From Dictyostelium firmibasis (lineage: Eukaryota > Evosea > Eumycetozoa > Dictyosteliales > Dictyosteliaceae), in NCBI GenBank assembly GCA_036169595.1, contig CM069767.1, positions 823,501 to 887,500 of the forward strand: DNA of 64,000 bases, in the 5' to 3' direction. Each line of letters starts with the position of its first letter. Position 1 is the stretch's first letter. The position numbers and the translations under genes were made by a program. The notes beneath the pieces are model-generated. The model was not told the DNA's origin. It saw nothing but the letters and a program-made list of their open reading frames with translations, and searched no databases. This document shows positions 12,701 to 24,351 of the stretch, one piece after another.

Positions 12701-14872
12701 GGATCAATTGCAAACACAGCAGTCGGAACTGGTTTAACAACAACAGGAATCTCAGGAGCCAATTCAATTACAAATTTAATTGGTGGAGGACTATCAGTCA
12801 GCGGTAGTGGATCAGTAGCTGGATTAACAACTCAATCAGGTAGTTTAACAGGAGGAAACACTGTAGCAGCAGTTACAACAGCCAATTCAATTGGATCTAA
12901 AACATCAATAACTGGAGTTTCATCTATTGGTGCAATTTCAGGATCAATTGACGGTTTAACAACTGCAAACTCACTAACAGGAGCAGGCTCAATCGGTGGT
13001 GTAATCAGTCAAGCATCATCAATCGCTAATGTTATTTCTGGTGGTAATATCGCCGGTATCACTACATCTCAAAGCTCAACTGGTATTATATCTGGTGTAA
13101 TTTCAGGATTAATAGCAGGAGGATCAGGATCAACAACATCTCCTCAAACAGGGTCAACTCAAAGCTCAATTGGTATTATATCTGGAGTAATTTCAGGAGG
13201 TAATAGTGTTGCAGGTGGATCTGGATCAATTGGAAACAGTGGATCAATTACTGGATTAACTACAACAACTGGAGGAATAAGCGGAGGCAATCTTATTGCA
13301 GGTTTAACAACTGCAAGCTCGATTGCTCAAACTGGATCAGTCACTGGTTTAACAGCTGGTGGAATTGCAGGATCAGTCGGAGGTTTAACAACATCAAATT
13401 CATTAACTGGAGTAGGTTCAATCGGTAATATCGCCAATGCAATTTCAACTGGTGTCGTCGGTCAAATAACAACATCAAAACCAACCGTTTCATCATCGAC
13501 AACATCACCACAAACAACATCAGGTCAAGGTACAATCGGATTTATTTCTGGAGCCGGTAGTGTCGCAGGAGGATCTGGATCAATTGCAAACACAGCAGTC
13601 GGAACTGGTTTAACAACAACAGGAATCTCAGGAGCCAACTCCATTTCTAATTTAATTGGTGGCGGACTATCAGTCAGCGGTAGTGGATCAGTAGCTGGAT
13701 TAACAACTCAATCAGGTAGTTTAACAGGAGGAAACACTGTAGCAGCAGTCACAACAGCCAATTCAATTGGATCTAAAACATCAATAACTGGAGTTTCATC
13801 TATTGGTGCAATTTCAGGATCAATTGACGGTTTAACAACTGCAAACTCATTAACAGGAGCAGGCTCAATTGGTGGTGTAATCAGTCAAGCATCATCAATC
13901 GCTAATGTTATTTCTGGTGGTAATATCGCCGGTATCACTACATCTCAAAGCTCAATTAGTAACATAGTTTCAGGTTTGATCGCAGGAGGGTCAGGAACAA
14001 TCGCAAACACAGCAGTCGGAACTGGTTTAACGTCAATAGGAATTTCAGGAGCCAATTCAATTACAAATTTAATTGGTGGAGGATTATCAGTCAGCGGTAG
14101 TGGATCAGTAGCTGGATTAACAACTCAATCAGCTAGTCTAACCGGAGCAAACACCATAGCAGCAGTCACAACAGCCAATTCAATTGGAACTAAAACATCA
14201 ATAACTGGAGTTTCATCTATTGGTGCAATTTCGGGATCAATTGACGGTTTAACAACTTCAAATTCACTATCTGGAGCTGGTTCAATTACTGGATTAACTA
14301 CAACAACTGGAGGAATAAGTGGAGGCAATGCTATTGCAGGTTTAACAACTTCAAATTCAATCGCCCAAACAGGATCAGTCACTGGTTTAACAGCTGGTGG
14401 AATCGCAGGATCAGTCGGAGGTTTAACAACATCTAACTCATTAACTGGAGTAGGTTCAATCGGTAATATCGCCAACGCAATTTCATCTGGTGTCGTCGGT
14501 CAAATTACAACATCAAAACCAACAACCACTGCGAGCCAATCAACAGGTTTTATCACAGGATCTAATAGTATTGGTGCAGGAACTGGCTCGGGATCGTCTT
14601 ATTTGGGTGGGTTGATTAGTTCATCTGGTTCAACGGGTTTAATTAGTGGCGTAACCTCATCTACACCTCCAACTCAAAAACCATTATTTGGCTCTATTGG
14701 TTTCATCACTGGTAGTTTCAAAATTAGTGAAGATAAACCATTCACATATGAACAAGAAAAAACAGATAAAATGATAGCTGTTAAAGAAGTATCTCGAAAC
14801 CAAAGCCCAGCATTTAGTGAAGAGGATTACCTTGGACCATTAGACCAAAATTATGTTGAAACAAGAAATTAA
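6709..14872 (+). CDS. Giant secreted Ser/Thr/Gly-rich repeat protein (frame break near codon 270-295)
   Basis: I do not recognise a family. Residues 1-22 are a clear signal peptide (MRLLFIYSILFLLIFNIFF). A folded-looking domain follows to about residue 270, with CC at about 123-124 and two Cys near 262-270. From about 7590 the reading frame changes from frame 1 to frame 2 and stays open to 14872. The second part has, in order: SESQSQGTTG repeats; three His clusters of GSGHSS type alternating with AGSSGFISG modules; five near-identical units of 285-323 aa; a permuted sixth unit; and a charged tail without membrane segment or GPI signal. Total is about 2,700 aa, so it is probably extracellular. 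The frame change could be a sequence error, a natural frameshift, or a 97-nt intron 7514..7610 that would be unusually GC-rich (see findings). Thr/Ser density suggests mucin-like O-glycosylation. Confidence 0.75.
8060..9425 (+). repeat. Coding GSGHS (His-rich) clusters and GFISG modules
   Basis: Three clusters of tandem 9-15 bp units encode Ser-Gly-His repeats (about 8063-8230, 8563-8715 and 9322-9423). They are separated by blocks encoding Thr/Ser linkers and AGS(S/T)GFISG. The GFISG module occurs seven times, at about 7959, 8330, 8460, 8800, 8930, 9075 and 9205. All indels keep the frame. Confidence 0.85.
9548..13980 (+). repeat. Five tandem about 0.9-kb coding repeats (minisatellite-like)
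   Basis: Each unit begins with the same run (GTAATTTCAGGAGGTAATAG) at 9548, 10517, 11396, 12332 and 13187. Spacings of 969, 879, 936 and 855 bp are all multiples of three. Units are almost identical in DNA, including synonymous sites. Length differences come from in-frame loss or gain of Thr/Ser linkers (KPTVSSS, or one versus two copies of GGSGSTTSPQTGSTQSS). The pattern indicates recent unequal crossover or gene conversion under selection for the frame. Confidence 0.92.
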
Positions 14873-15013
14873 AATGTTAAAATTTTTTTTAAAAGAAAAT
14901 CAAAAAAAATAAATAAATAAATAATACGAAAATAAAAGTTTATAGAAATAAATTTAAAAAAATAATTTTATTAAAATAATTTTACATTTGGTTTTTTAAA
15001 ACAATTTTTTGTT

Positions 15014-18000
15014 TTAATTTTTCATACTCTTCATCTGTATATTGTTATTTTTTTTAAACTTTAATTTAAGAGATAACATTTTAGTTCTAACACTTGTATT
15101 TTTAGTATAAAGTACAGACATTAATATGGTGACAATGATGGCAGCACCAACAACTGAAACAACAACAGCAACTGGCAAAACCCATTTTTTATTACTTGTT
15201 TTGTTGGAAGAATTTTCAATTTTAACTCCACACTCATCGTATTCATCCTCATGAAAATTTGGGTTTACCAAAACTGAGAAATCTGGATCTAGTTCAATGT
15301 AATCTCTAAAGAATGGTATGTTAACTTTAACTTGAATGGTTGTACCAAACTCTAAACCTTCATTTGATGTTGAAACCACTCTACCATCAGCAATTAAATA
15401 ATTTGAGAATTTACCATACAATGAAACTTGATTATTTGGTAATGTTACCCAATGCATATCTGTTGATTTCTTTGCACCCCATGCAATCGATTGTTTAATT
15501 TCACATTCTGGTGATAGTTTTGAATTTGGTGATGCTTGGTAGACTAATTGTAAATTATTTAAATTTGACACAAAGGTATAATTCTCAATTCTAACTGAAT
15601 ATTTAATTGAATGATCTGGTAGAGTTAATAATTGACCTGCCCATTCTCTTGTTGTTGCGACTGGAATAGTTTCAAGTTGTACAAACAAATTGGAATATTC
15701 TGTTAATGTAGTATTGTAAATAACAATATTATTTTCATCTGAAAGTAAAGACCATGAATCTGTTGTAAAAGAATAATTTTTAACCAATTTACCATTGTAA
15801 TCGATTTCTTGAATGTATGGTATTAAAATTGAATAACCAGATGATTTCGTAACATTGTTTAATGTTGAATTTGTATTGGTTGAATTTGTTGAGAAAGAAC
15901 CCAAGTCAATTGATGGTTCTTGTTTACTTGTGTTCATTTCCATTGATAAACCTAGATCCGGAGAATAGGTACTACATGAAACACCGGTATAACCTTTATT
16001 ACAATTACATGTCATATCGATGGAACAATTTCCTTTACCACTACAATTATCAACACATTTAAAGGTCATATCGATTGAACAATCAGAACCACCCCACCCG
16101 GTCTTACACGTACATGTTGATAAAGCAACATTGCATACTCCATTACCGCTACAATCTGATTTCATACAGGTTTGAATGAAAACACTTATATTTTTAATAC
16201 CATCGTATCCATAATCAATAGAGATATTGAAAGGAATGGTTGCAGGTGACTTTAGTGTATAGTAACCCAGTGTACCATTAATCATTGTTAAATTTGAAGT
16301 TGAAACTAATAAAGATTGAGTATCCAAAATTTTATTTGGTACTAAATCAAGATTAGTACCACTAATATACATGATTGTATCATTCATTGTAACAGAAATT
16401 TGCCAAATATTTGGATTATAAAAACTTTGATAAAAGAAAAAGATTGGACAATTTTGAATGATACCTCCATTTAGATAACCATTTGAATCAATCATATTCC
16501 AAACAGAACATTGTCCAATCATTCTTAGACCCCAGTATAATGGTATTTCCATATCACATGTATATAGTGATGATAGGTTTGAAATTTGTTTAAGTGGACA
16601 CTGAATTTTTTCATTGGTTTGTTTTTCTGATATGTAAAAAATTGGATCTTGGCCAAATGATGCTGTAAAAATATCATTTGTGGAATATTTTAAATCAATT
16701 GATATTTTTAATTTACGATTAGAACTGCTAACATCTACATAGTTTCTAGAAAATGTTGGTGTACCAATTACAACCGATCTTATAGTTGGATTAAGATATG
16801 TATTTGAATATTGTTTGCTTGTTTTGAGTGCTGTTGGACTTAATTCATAACAATTATCAAAAACATCACAAACCGATTCAATGAATGCATTTGGGTTTAT
16901 ATAATTATACTTTGCATTTAAAATCAATAATGAATCATTAAAGCTAATATATGAAGTTGAATCACCCTTTAAATAAACCAAGGATTGAGAATAACTATTG
17001 AATGAATCCTTAATTGTTAGAGTTAAATTCTTGATACTTGAGAATTGTGAAGATGTTATGGAGAATTGAGTAAGTTGTTGTAAATTATTGATAAAATCTA
17101 GTAAAACTAAATCCCTTAAAATTAATGATGGTCCTTGGTAATCAATATTTCTAATAATAAATTGAGAGTTTACAACAGTTGTAGTTGTTTGAGCCTTTAA
17201 GAATGATTGATTAATAAATTCCAATTCTTTTGTTGAAAGGGTAAAAGTTGAAGTTGAATCTGACTGCTTTGAAACTTTAATTGAAATGAATTTCTTTTTA
17301 CTCATAGTTGTTGAGTTGACTGGGAAATTATAGGTACCTTTAAATACTGCCGAATTTGTTTGACTTATAAATTTCGTTATAGATAATGGTATACTAGTTT
17401 CGAGTGGTCCTTTATTTTCATAATCACCAAATATTTGAACCACAACATTATAATCTTGATCAAGAACATTTCCAAATAATAATGAGAAAGTAATATTTGA
17501 ATTTGAATTGTAAATTATGAAATTTGTAAATAGTTGAGCTTTTGGAATTGTAGATGATAGACTTGTATTACACTGATCAAAATTTTCAAAAAACAATTGA
17601 CGTAATTCTGATGTTGAAAAATCGTTTTCAAATATTCTATTGCCTTTAATATCTGAACAATCGATTACAGGTGAAACTATTGAACAAAAGTAACGATTAA
17701 ATTTTAATTTAATTGAGAACTCTAACAACTGAGAGATATATGTATGATTTATCGATTTCAAATAAATTGAACTTGGTGATAATATATAAGAATTGGTTGC
17801 GAATTTAAATTGACAAGTAGATTGACCAACACCCACTGAATCCATAATTGAGATTAAAAATTCATCATTTTCGGTTGAACTATTTGCCCAATTAAATTTA
17901 ACTATTAAACTTGGGTTAATGAAATCTTTCTTTGTGAATGGGTTACCATTTAATGTAATTGATGGAGTTGTTGTACCATTTAAGCTAAACGACATTGTTG

Positions 18001-19972
18001 GTGTATCACTTGAAATTGGTATTGAAGGAGTCCATTTGAGCTCATTTCCAAAGCCTGTAAAGCCATGAGGGAACGATGAAGAAATATTGAAAAACTCTCT
18101 TGGATTTGGTGATGGTTTTGAATTTGTTGTTAGTTTACCAACTGGTGTCAATGAAATTGTTGCTTCTGGTATTTCATATAGAGTTTGAGAAAAAGTGCCA
18201 GTAAAAAATGTATAAAATTCAATACCTTTACCAATTTGAATTGTATTGTTTCCTGTTGTGGTCAATGCAACTTCCTGTGGTTCTAAAAAATCAAATGGTA
18301 TTGATGTTATTGAATATAATGAAATTCTACCAACACTTTCATAATTTCCAAATATATTTAATGATATCTTTGAGGTTGTTATCAATTTATCAGGAATTGA
18401 TATAATTTTACTATAATATTTCGAACTGAATAACTCTCTATCACTTAGGAATACAACGCCATTAGATTCATAATCAATACTATTTAAAATTTGTGAAGGA
18501 TCTGTAAAATTTAACTCAACCAATATTTGAATTTGTTTATTTTCATATGCATATCTGCTTGAAGATGGTACCAAAAAGAATTGATTAGATAAAATTGTAG
18601 TATTAAATTTTACCGCTGGTATTATTTGAATAATAGGTGTAACTGTCAACTCTGTATTCCAAGATGGTTTAGTGATTGAAATTTGAACTTTTGAATTTGA
18701 AACAAAATCAGGTAACATTTTAACAATCGATGTCCAAAAATTTGAGGAATTTGATTGGATTGATATAGGTACGACAATTGCATCACTTATATTCAATAAT
18801 TCTATCTTTTCATTTGAAATAAAACTACAATAACAAGATGCCCAGCCATTGACAAAAATAATTTCAGTTTGAATTAATTCTATTTGTAAATCACTACTGA
18901 ATGTTGTAGACACTTGTCTTTCTTGTCCTGTTAATTCATCAATAACTATTTCATAGTTGGAAGCAATTGTTGAACCAAATTTATTATAATAATAATAATA
19001 ATCTAATCCATTTAAACTTTTAATAAATTGTAAATTACTAAACGTAGGATTTGAGCCATTATAAAGATCTTTTGAATAAAATAATCCATAAGAACCTGAT
19101 TTGATATTATTGATTGTAACAATTGATAAATGTTGATTGTAATTTAAACCAAACCCATTGACTTTATTATTGGTTTTATAGGTTGAAATAATCGAATTTT
19201 CAATAGTTAAATTATAGGCTGGTGCATTAAATTCAAATGGTGCATCTTTAAAATCTACTGTGGTTTGTGTTCCTTTAATTGGATTAGCTATATACTGTAA
19301 ATGTAAATAATAATAATCATAAAATGATTTAGTGCTACTATTCATTAGTGATGTTATAGTGTATGGCATTGTCATAGTATAATTGGCAATTATTGCAGCT
19401 TTTAGCCATGGTCTTTTATTTTTTGGTTGTTGAGTATCAATAGATAGTTTTTGTTGTCGTTCTTGTTCCTGTTGTTGGAATCCATTAAAATCAACCAATG
19501 CTGAATTCGTTGTCGATGGTCCAATTGTCGGAGCAACCTCAACTAGATTTATATTAAAAGTACCATCAATCAATAATTCATTTAAATTATTATAAATTGC
19601 TGCATAGCATCCAGTTAATACTGTTGGTGTATTAAATGTTGAAGCAAATGTAAAATATAAATTTTGATTATCTGATCCTGGATAATATGGTGTAATCACA
19701 AATGGATTAATAATATTTGGTGAAGTCACAACTTTTACTACTATTTTTTTTTTTTTTTTGTTTTTTTTTTTGTTTTTTTTTTTTGTTTTTTTATTATTAT
19801 TTTTTTTGTTTTTTTTTTTTTTTTCAAATAATTAGTTTATTTTATCAACAAAATTTATTTTATTTTTTTTTATTTTTTTTTTTCTATTGCTTTTTATTTT
19901 AAACAACTTACAATTTAATTGGCAATTAATTTGGTTAAAAAATAAAATAAATAAAATAATAAAATATTTCAT
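15014..19972 (-). CDS. ComC-like EGF-domain type I membrane protein (long paralogue)
   Basis: Two exons: 19972..19912 (61 nt, signal peptide MKYFIILFILFFNQINC) and 19740..15014. The donor is T|GTAAGT, the acceptor TAG, and phase 1+2 is kept. This gives about 1,595 aa. A large ectodomain of about 1,200 residues precedes two EGF-like modules at about 1210-1275 (CSGNGVC...CTCKTGWGGSDC and CSGKGNC...CNCNKGYTGVSC). A conserved membrane-proximal domain, a transmembrane helix at about 1538-1563 (WVLPVAVVVSVVGAAIIV) and a basic tail follow. The layout is that of the Dictyostelium ComC/EGF-TIG surface protein family, thought to act in cell-cell signalling or adhesion. The 3' end faces the repeat-protein gene 141 bp away. 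The exact family member is not known to me. Confidence 0.88.
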
Positions 19973-20062
19973 TTTTCTTTATTTGTTTTTTTTTTTTGAA
20001 AAAAAAAAAATATAATAAAATAAAAATTATATTTTTTTAAAAATAAAAAAAAGAAATCATTA

Positions 20063-20096
<34 letters not shown>

Positions 20097-20188
20097 GAGA
20101 TCGACACAAAAACTTTGAAATTTTTAACCAATTTCCAAAATTTTCTCACAAACAAAATAAAATAATCAACTAACGTAAAATAAGATAT

Positions 20189-20247
<59 letters not shown>

Positions 20248-20348
20248 AAAATGTTTTTCGGGCTTGTGTGAAAATAGGGTTTTTTTATTAATTTTTTTTT
20301 TTTTTTAAAAAAAAAAAAAGGAATATATATTATTACATTTTAATACTA
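19973..20348. other. Spacer between the two EGF paralogues
   Basis: Poly(T)/poly(A) tracts, including about 45 A at 20197-20242 and another run at 20070-20094. Only a short complex stretch at about 20098-20180 is seen. It must hold the promoter of the long EGF gene and the 3' end of the short one. No other gene was seen. Confidence 0.6.
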
Positions 20349-22047
20349 TTATTTCATTGAAATATTATTATTATTATTTCTTAAAAACTTTAATTTAAGA
20401 GATAACATTTTAGTTCTAATACTTGTATTTTTAGTATAAAGTACAGACATTAATATGGTGACAACGATGGCAGCACCAACAACTGAAACAACAACAGCAA
20501 CTGGCAAAACCCATTTTCTTTTATCACTACTTTTTTCAATTTTAATACCACACTCATCATATTCTTCATTATTCATATTATCAGAATTTACCAAAACTGA
20601 GAAATCTGGATCCAGTTCAATATAATCTCTAAAGAATGGTATGTTAACTTTAACTTGAATGGTTGTACCAAACTCTAAACCTTCATTTGATGTTGAAACC
20701 ACTCTACCATCAGCAATTAAATAATTTGAGAATTTACCATACAATGAAACTTGATTATTTGGTAATGTTACCCAATGCATATCTGTTGATTTCTTTGCAC
20801 CCCATGCAATCGATTGTTTAATTTCACATTCTAATGATAGTTTTGAATTTGGAGAAGCCTGATAAATTAATTGTAAATTATTTAAATTTGATACAAAGGT
20901 ATAATTCTCAATTCTAACTGAATATTTAATTGAATGATCTGGTAGAGTTAATAATTGACCTGCCCATTCTCTTGTTGTTGTAATTGTTATTAACTCAACA
21001 ATTACTGTTAAATTTGAACCAGGTGATAACTCTGTTTGATAAACACTACTACTACCACCAGTTGTTGAATTTTTAGTGCTACCCAAATATTTCCAAGTAG
21101 TTGAAGTAGTATTAGTTGATGTTAACGATGAAAGTGAATAATTCTTTACTAATTTACCATTGAAATCAATTTCTTGAATGTATGGTAATAAAATTGAGTA
21201 TCCAGATGATTTGGTATAATCATTTAAAGTCATCGATGAATTGGTTGAATTGGTTGTGAATGAACCCATAGTGATTGTAGGCTGAGTTAAACTTTTATTC
21301 ATTGTCATTGATAAACCGATATCGGGTGAATATTGATTACATGATACACCCGTATAACCTTTATTACAATTACATGTCATATCAACGGAACAAACTCCAT
21401 TACCACTACATCCATTAACACATTTATAGGTTAAATCTATTGAACAATCAGAACCACCCCATCCAGTAGTACAATTGCATTGCATTATATTAGTTATACA
21501 AATTCCATTACCACTACAATTTGGTTTCATACAAGTTAAAATGAAAACATCTATAGTCTCATTGAAGAGTCCAATCAATTCAATAGAGAATGGTTGAATG
21601 ACATTTGATTTCAATATAAAGTATCCATAGGTATTAATAACTGTATTATTCAAATCAAAATAGGTAGTATTAAGTAATAGTTCATTAGTTACTGAGCTAA
21701 ATACAACTAAATCTAAATTATAACCTTTTAAATATAATTTATTGTCATTCATTTTGACTAATGCCTCTTCAACATCTGGAGTCTTTACTAATTTTTTTTA
21801 TAAAAAAAAAAAAAGAAAATAAATAAATTTAAAAAAAAGGAAATAAATAAAAAAAAAAAATTTTTAAAAAAAGAAAATAAATAAATTAAAAAATTAAAAA
21901 AAAGAAATAAATAAAAAAATATTGTCTACATTAATAAATCAAATTTAAAAAGTTTTATATGTATTTTAATGAATGTTTTTTATATTTACCTGATCCATTT
22001 GTTAAAAAAAACAATGAAAATAAAATAAAAGAAAACAAATACCACTT

Positions 22048-22050
<3 letters not shown>
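20349..22050 (-). CDS. Short ComC-like EGF membrane protein (paralogue lacking the large ectodomain)
   Basis: Exons 22050..21990 (61 nt, signal peptide MKWYLFSFILFSLFFLTNGS) and 21787..20349 join G|GTAAAT to TTAG| with phase 1+2, giving 499 aa. It keeps a TIG-like strand-rich segment (about 21-105), two EGF-like modules (about 105-170), the ComC-type membrane-proximal domain, a transmembrane helix (about 442-468) and a short tail. It is about 1,100 residues shorter than its neighbour because the N-terminal ectodomain is absent. Exon 1 has the same length and phase in both genes. The last 280 codons are almost identical in DNA to the neighbour. Intact splice sites and frame argue for a working gene. 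Confidence 0.85.
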
Positions 22051-22080
<30 letters not shown>

Positions 22081-22251
22081 TATAAGTATATTTGAAACTA
22101 AAATTAAAAAAGAATGATTTCTTTTTTGTTTGGGAAAAAAAAAATAATAAAAATAATAAAAATTTTAAATTCACTTTTAACCTTCCCAAATAAATATCTT
22201 TTTAAATTAAATTTGATTTTTTTTTTAAAAATGTGGCTTTTAAAAAATAAA

Positions 22252-22282
<31 letters not shown>

Positions 22283-22457
22283 ATTCTCGCTTTGTGATTT
22301 ATTTTACTATAAAATTGGAATCTAATATTCTTTTTTTTTTTATTTTGATTTTTACAATTTTGATATTAATAAAAAAAAAAAAAAAAAAAAAAAATGTACC
22401 TATTTGAATTTTCTATTTATTATTCACTACTATATATTTAAAAGGTTATAAACTCTA
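22051..22457. other. Intergenic, promoter side of the short EGF gene
   Basis: Long poly(T) at 22051-22079 and 22253-22275, poly(A) at 22371-22394, and otherwise A/T-rich DNA. No gene signal was seen. Confidence 0.6.
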
Positions 22458-22972
22458 TTAAGGATGCGATGATGATGATGATGATGATGATGATTGTTTT
22501 AACTTTTTTAGAGCAATTATTTTATTTGCCTTTATTAATAAGCATTGTAAATTAAAATCTGGAGGTATTGAAGGTACAGAGATATTTTCAATTCTATTAA
22601 TCAAATAATTTGAATTATCCTCACTTCCAATAAACTCGATCAAGTAATATTTAAAATTGGTTCTTGTTATTAAACCATTACCAAATGCAATTGATAATAA
22701 CATTAACACATCAAAACTTTCATTTTCTTTTTTAAGTAAAGTTTGACTAGAAAATATTGTTTCTGGTGTTCGACCTGAGTTACCGTCACTCGAATTTAAA
22801 TTTTCATTATTATCACTACCATTATCATTCAAACCATTACTTTTATCACCATCACTATCACTATAACTATAACTATCACTATCATTACTTGTTGTATCAA
22901 TACTATTTGAAATTTCTTCATCATCACTATAATCAATTATATTCCTTCTTTCATTAATTTGTTCAGGTAGTA

Positions 22973-23054
<82 letters not shown>

Positions 23055-23345
23055 ATTATTATTATTATTAATTATTCTATTTTTATTATTATTTATAATT
23101 ACTGATGCTGGTTTAAAACTACTTTTAAAGAGACCATTCCCTTCTAAATAAGGAAATTGTGGAATTGGTTGTGATATGGTTGAGAAATATCTTGAATATT
23201 GTGACGTACTTCTAATTCCTTTTTCAATTTCCTCATCTTTACTATTTTCCATATGTATATTCCTACCAAAACTATTTTTTGATGATCTTTTTTTATAACA
23301 ACAAAAATTTGTAACACCCTTCACACCTCCAAACATTGTATGCAT
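22458..23345 (-). CDS. Asn/Ser-rich protein of unknown function
   Basis: Single open reading frame of 295 aa with a TAA stop; not recognised. The N-terminus has MHTMFGGVKGVTNFCCYKKRS, with a paired Cys next to basic residues. A poly-Asn run from (AAT)n sits at about residues 93-125 and an acidic Ser/Asp region at about 138-185. A better conserved-looking helical segment follows (SFDVLMLLSIAFGNGLITRTNF, then YYLIEFIGS) at about 210-275, and the end is poly-Ser. No signal peptide or membrane span. The C-terminal 80 residues look like a small folded domain. A second ATG at codon 4 could be the start. Confidence 0.65.
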
Positions 23346-23798
23346 TTTCAGTAAAAAAAAAAAAAAAAAATCTAAAAATAAAAATAAAATAAAAATCTAA
23401 AAATAAAATAAAAATATAAAAAAATAAAAAAATATACAAAAAAGAAAAAAAAAAAAAAAGAATTCAATAAATAATGGAAAAAAAAAAAAAATATACAAAT
23501 AATAAATAAATATCAAAAAAAATAAAATAAAATAAAATAAAAAACAAAAAAATAAAAAAAATTTAAAATAAAATAAAATAAAATTTCCCAAAAATAAAAA
23601 GCTTAAAAAGGATTTGTAAATAAATCTTTTAAAAATAAATAAAAAAATTTAAAAAAATTAAAAAAATTAAAAAGTAAAAATTAATCAAAAAAAAAAAAGA
23701 ATCCCACACACTACTACCCCCTCCATTTTTATTTAATCATAAATTATATGATTAGTGATAATATAAACTTATTGTTGTAGTTGATTCAATTACTATTA
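23346..23798. other. Intergenic region with a C-rich box
   Basis: A/T tracts. A C/A-rich box at 23702-23727 (CCCACACACTACTACCCCC) lies about 360 bp upstream of the minus-strand gene starting at 23345, and resembles Dictyostelium CA-rich promoter elements. No ORF of note. Confidence 0.4.
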
Positions 23799-23886
23799 TT
23801 AATTAATTTTAAGTAAAAGTAAAAATAATAATATATAGAAAATAAAGCTTCTTGTTGTATTATTATTATCATCACCATTATTATTA

Positions 23887-23970
<84 letters not shown>

Positions 23971-24077
23971 CTATGGTATTTGTTGGCTCCACTGTTGTTT
24001 TTGTTTTGAGCGCTTGGTTGTGGTGGAAAACCAGGATTCCCATTTGAAGAAGGGATAGAGTTTCTAAAAAATTTCAT
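23799..24077 (-). CDS. Small Asn-rich protein, possible tail-anchored
   Basis: 92-aa frame: Pro/Ser/Gly-rich start (MKFFRNSIPSSNGNPGFPPQ), a poly-Asn run and a C-terminal hydrophobic helix (SFIFYILLFLLLL) followed by KIN. That would suit a tail-anchored membrane protein. The non-repeat DNA (23960-24077) is richer in G/C than its surroundings, which supports coding. The TTTTTTAG right after the ATG could instead be a splice acceptor, making this a later exon. No homologue is recognised. Confidence 0.4.
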
Positions 24078-24351
24078 ATTTAATTATTTTTTTTAGTTTT
24101 TATATATTCAACTTGAGTCTGAGTTTTTAATATAATAGAATAAAAAAAAATAAAAAAAAACAAAATAAAATAAAATATAAAATAAAAAAAATATTAAAGA
24201 ATTTTTGTTTTAAAAAAAATAAAATTTTGGGAATGAAAATTAAAAAAAAAAAGTAAAAAAAAAAAATAAAAATAAAAAAAAAAATAAAAAAAAAAATTTC
24301 GACATAAATCATTATTGTTCGCAAATAATCAACACTTCATTAACCGATACA
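24078..24351. promoter_or_regulatory. Divergent promoter region (small ORF / Hsp10)
   Basis: 274 bp of A/T-rich DNA between the minus-strand small ORF and the plus-strand Hsp10 start. The stretch just before the Hsp10 ATG (about 24298-24350) is less A/T-biased and is probably its leader. No heat-shock element consensus stood out. Confidence 0.35.

Noticed and set aside
9548-13980. CRISPR-like or transposon-like direct repeats
   Set aside because: Repeats are in-frame coding units of a secreted protein with no unique spacers, terminal repeats or transposase.
9702-14475. Several antisense open frames of 60-116 codons, nearly identical to each other
   Set aside because: They are copies of one shadow frame in each 0.9-kb coding repeat.
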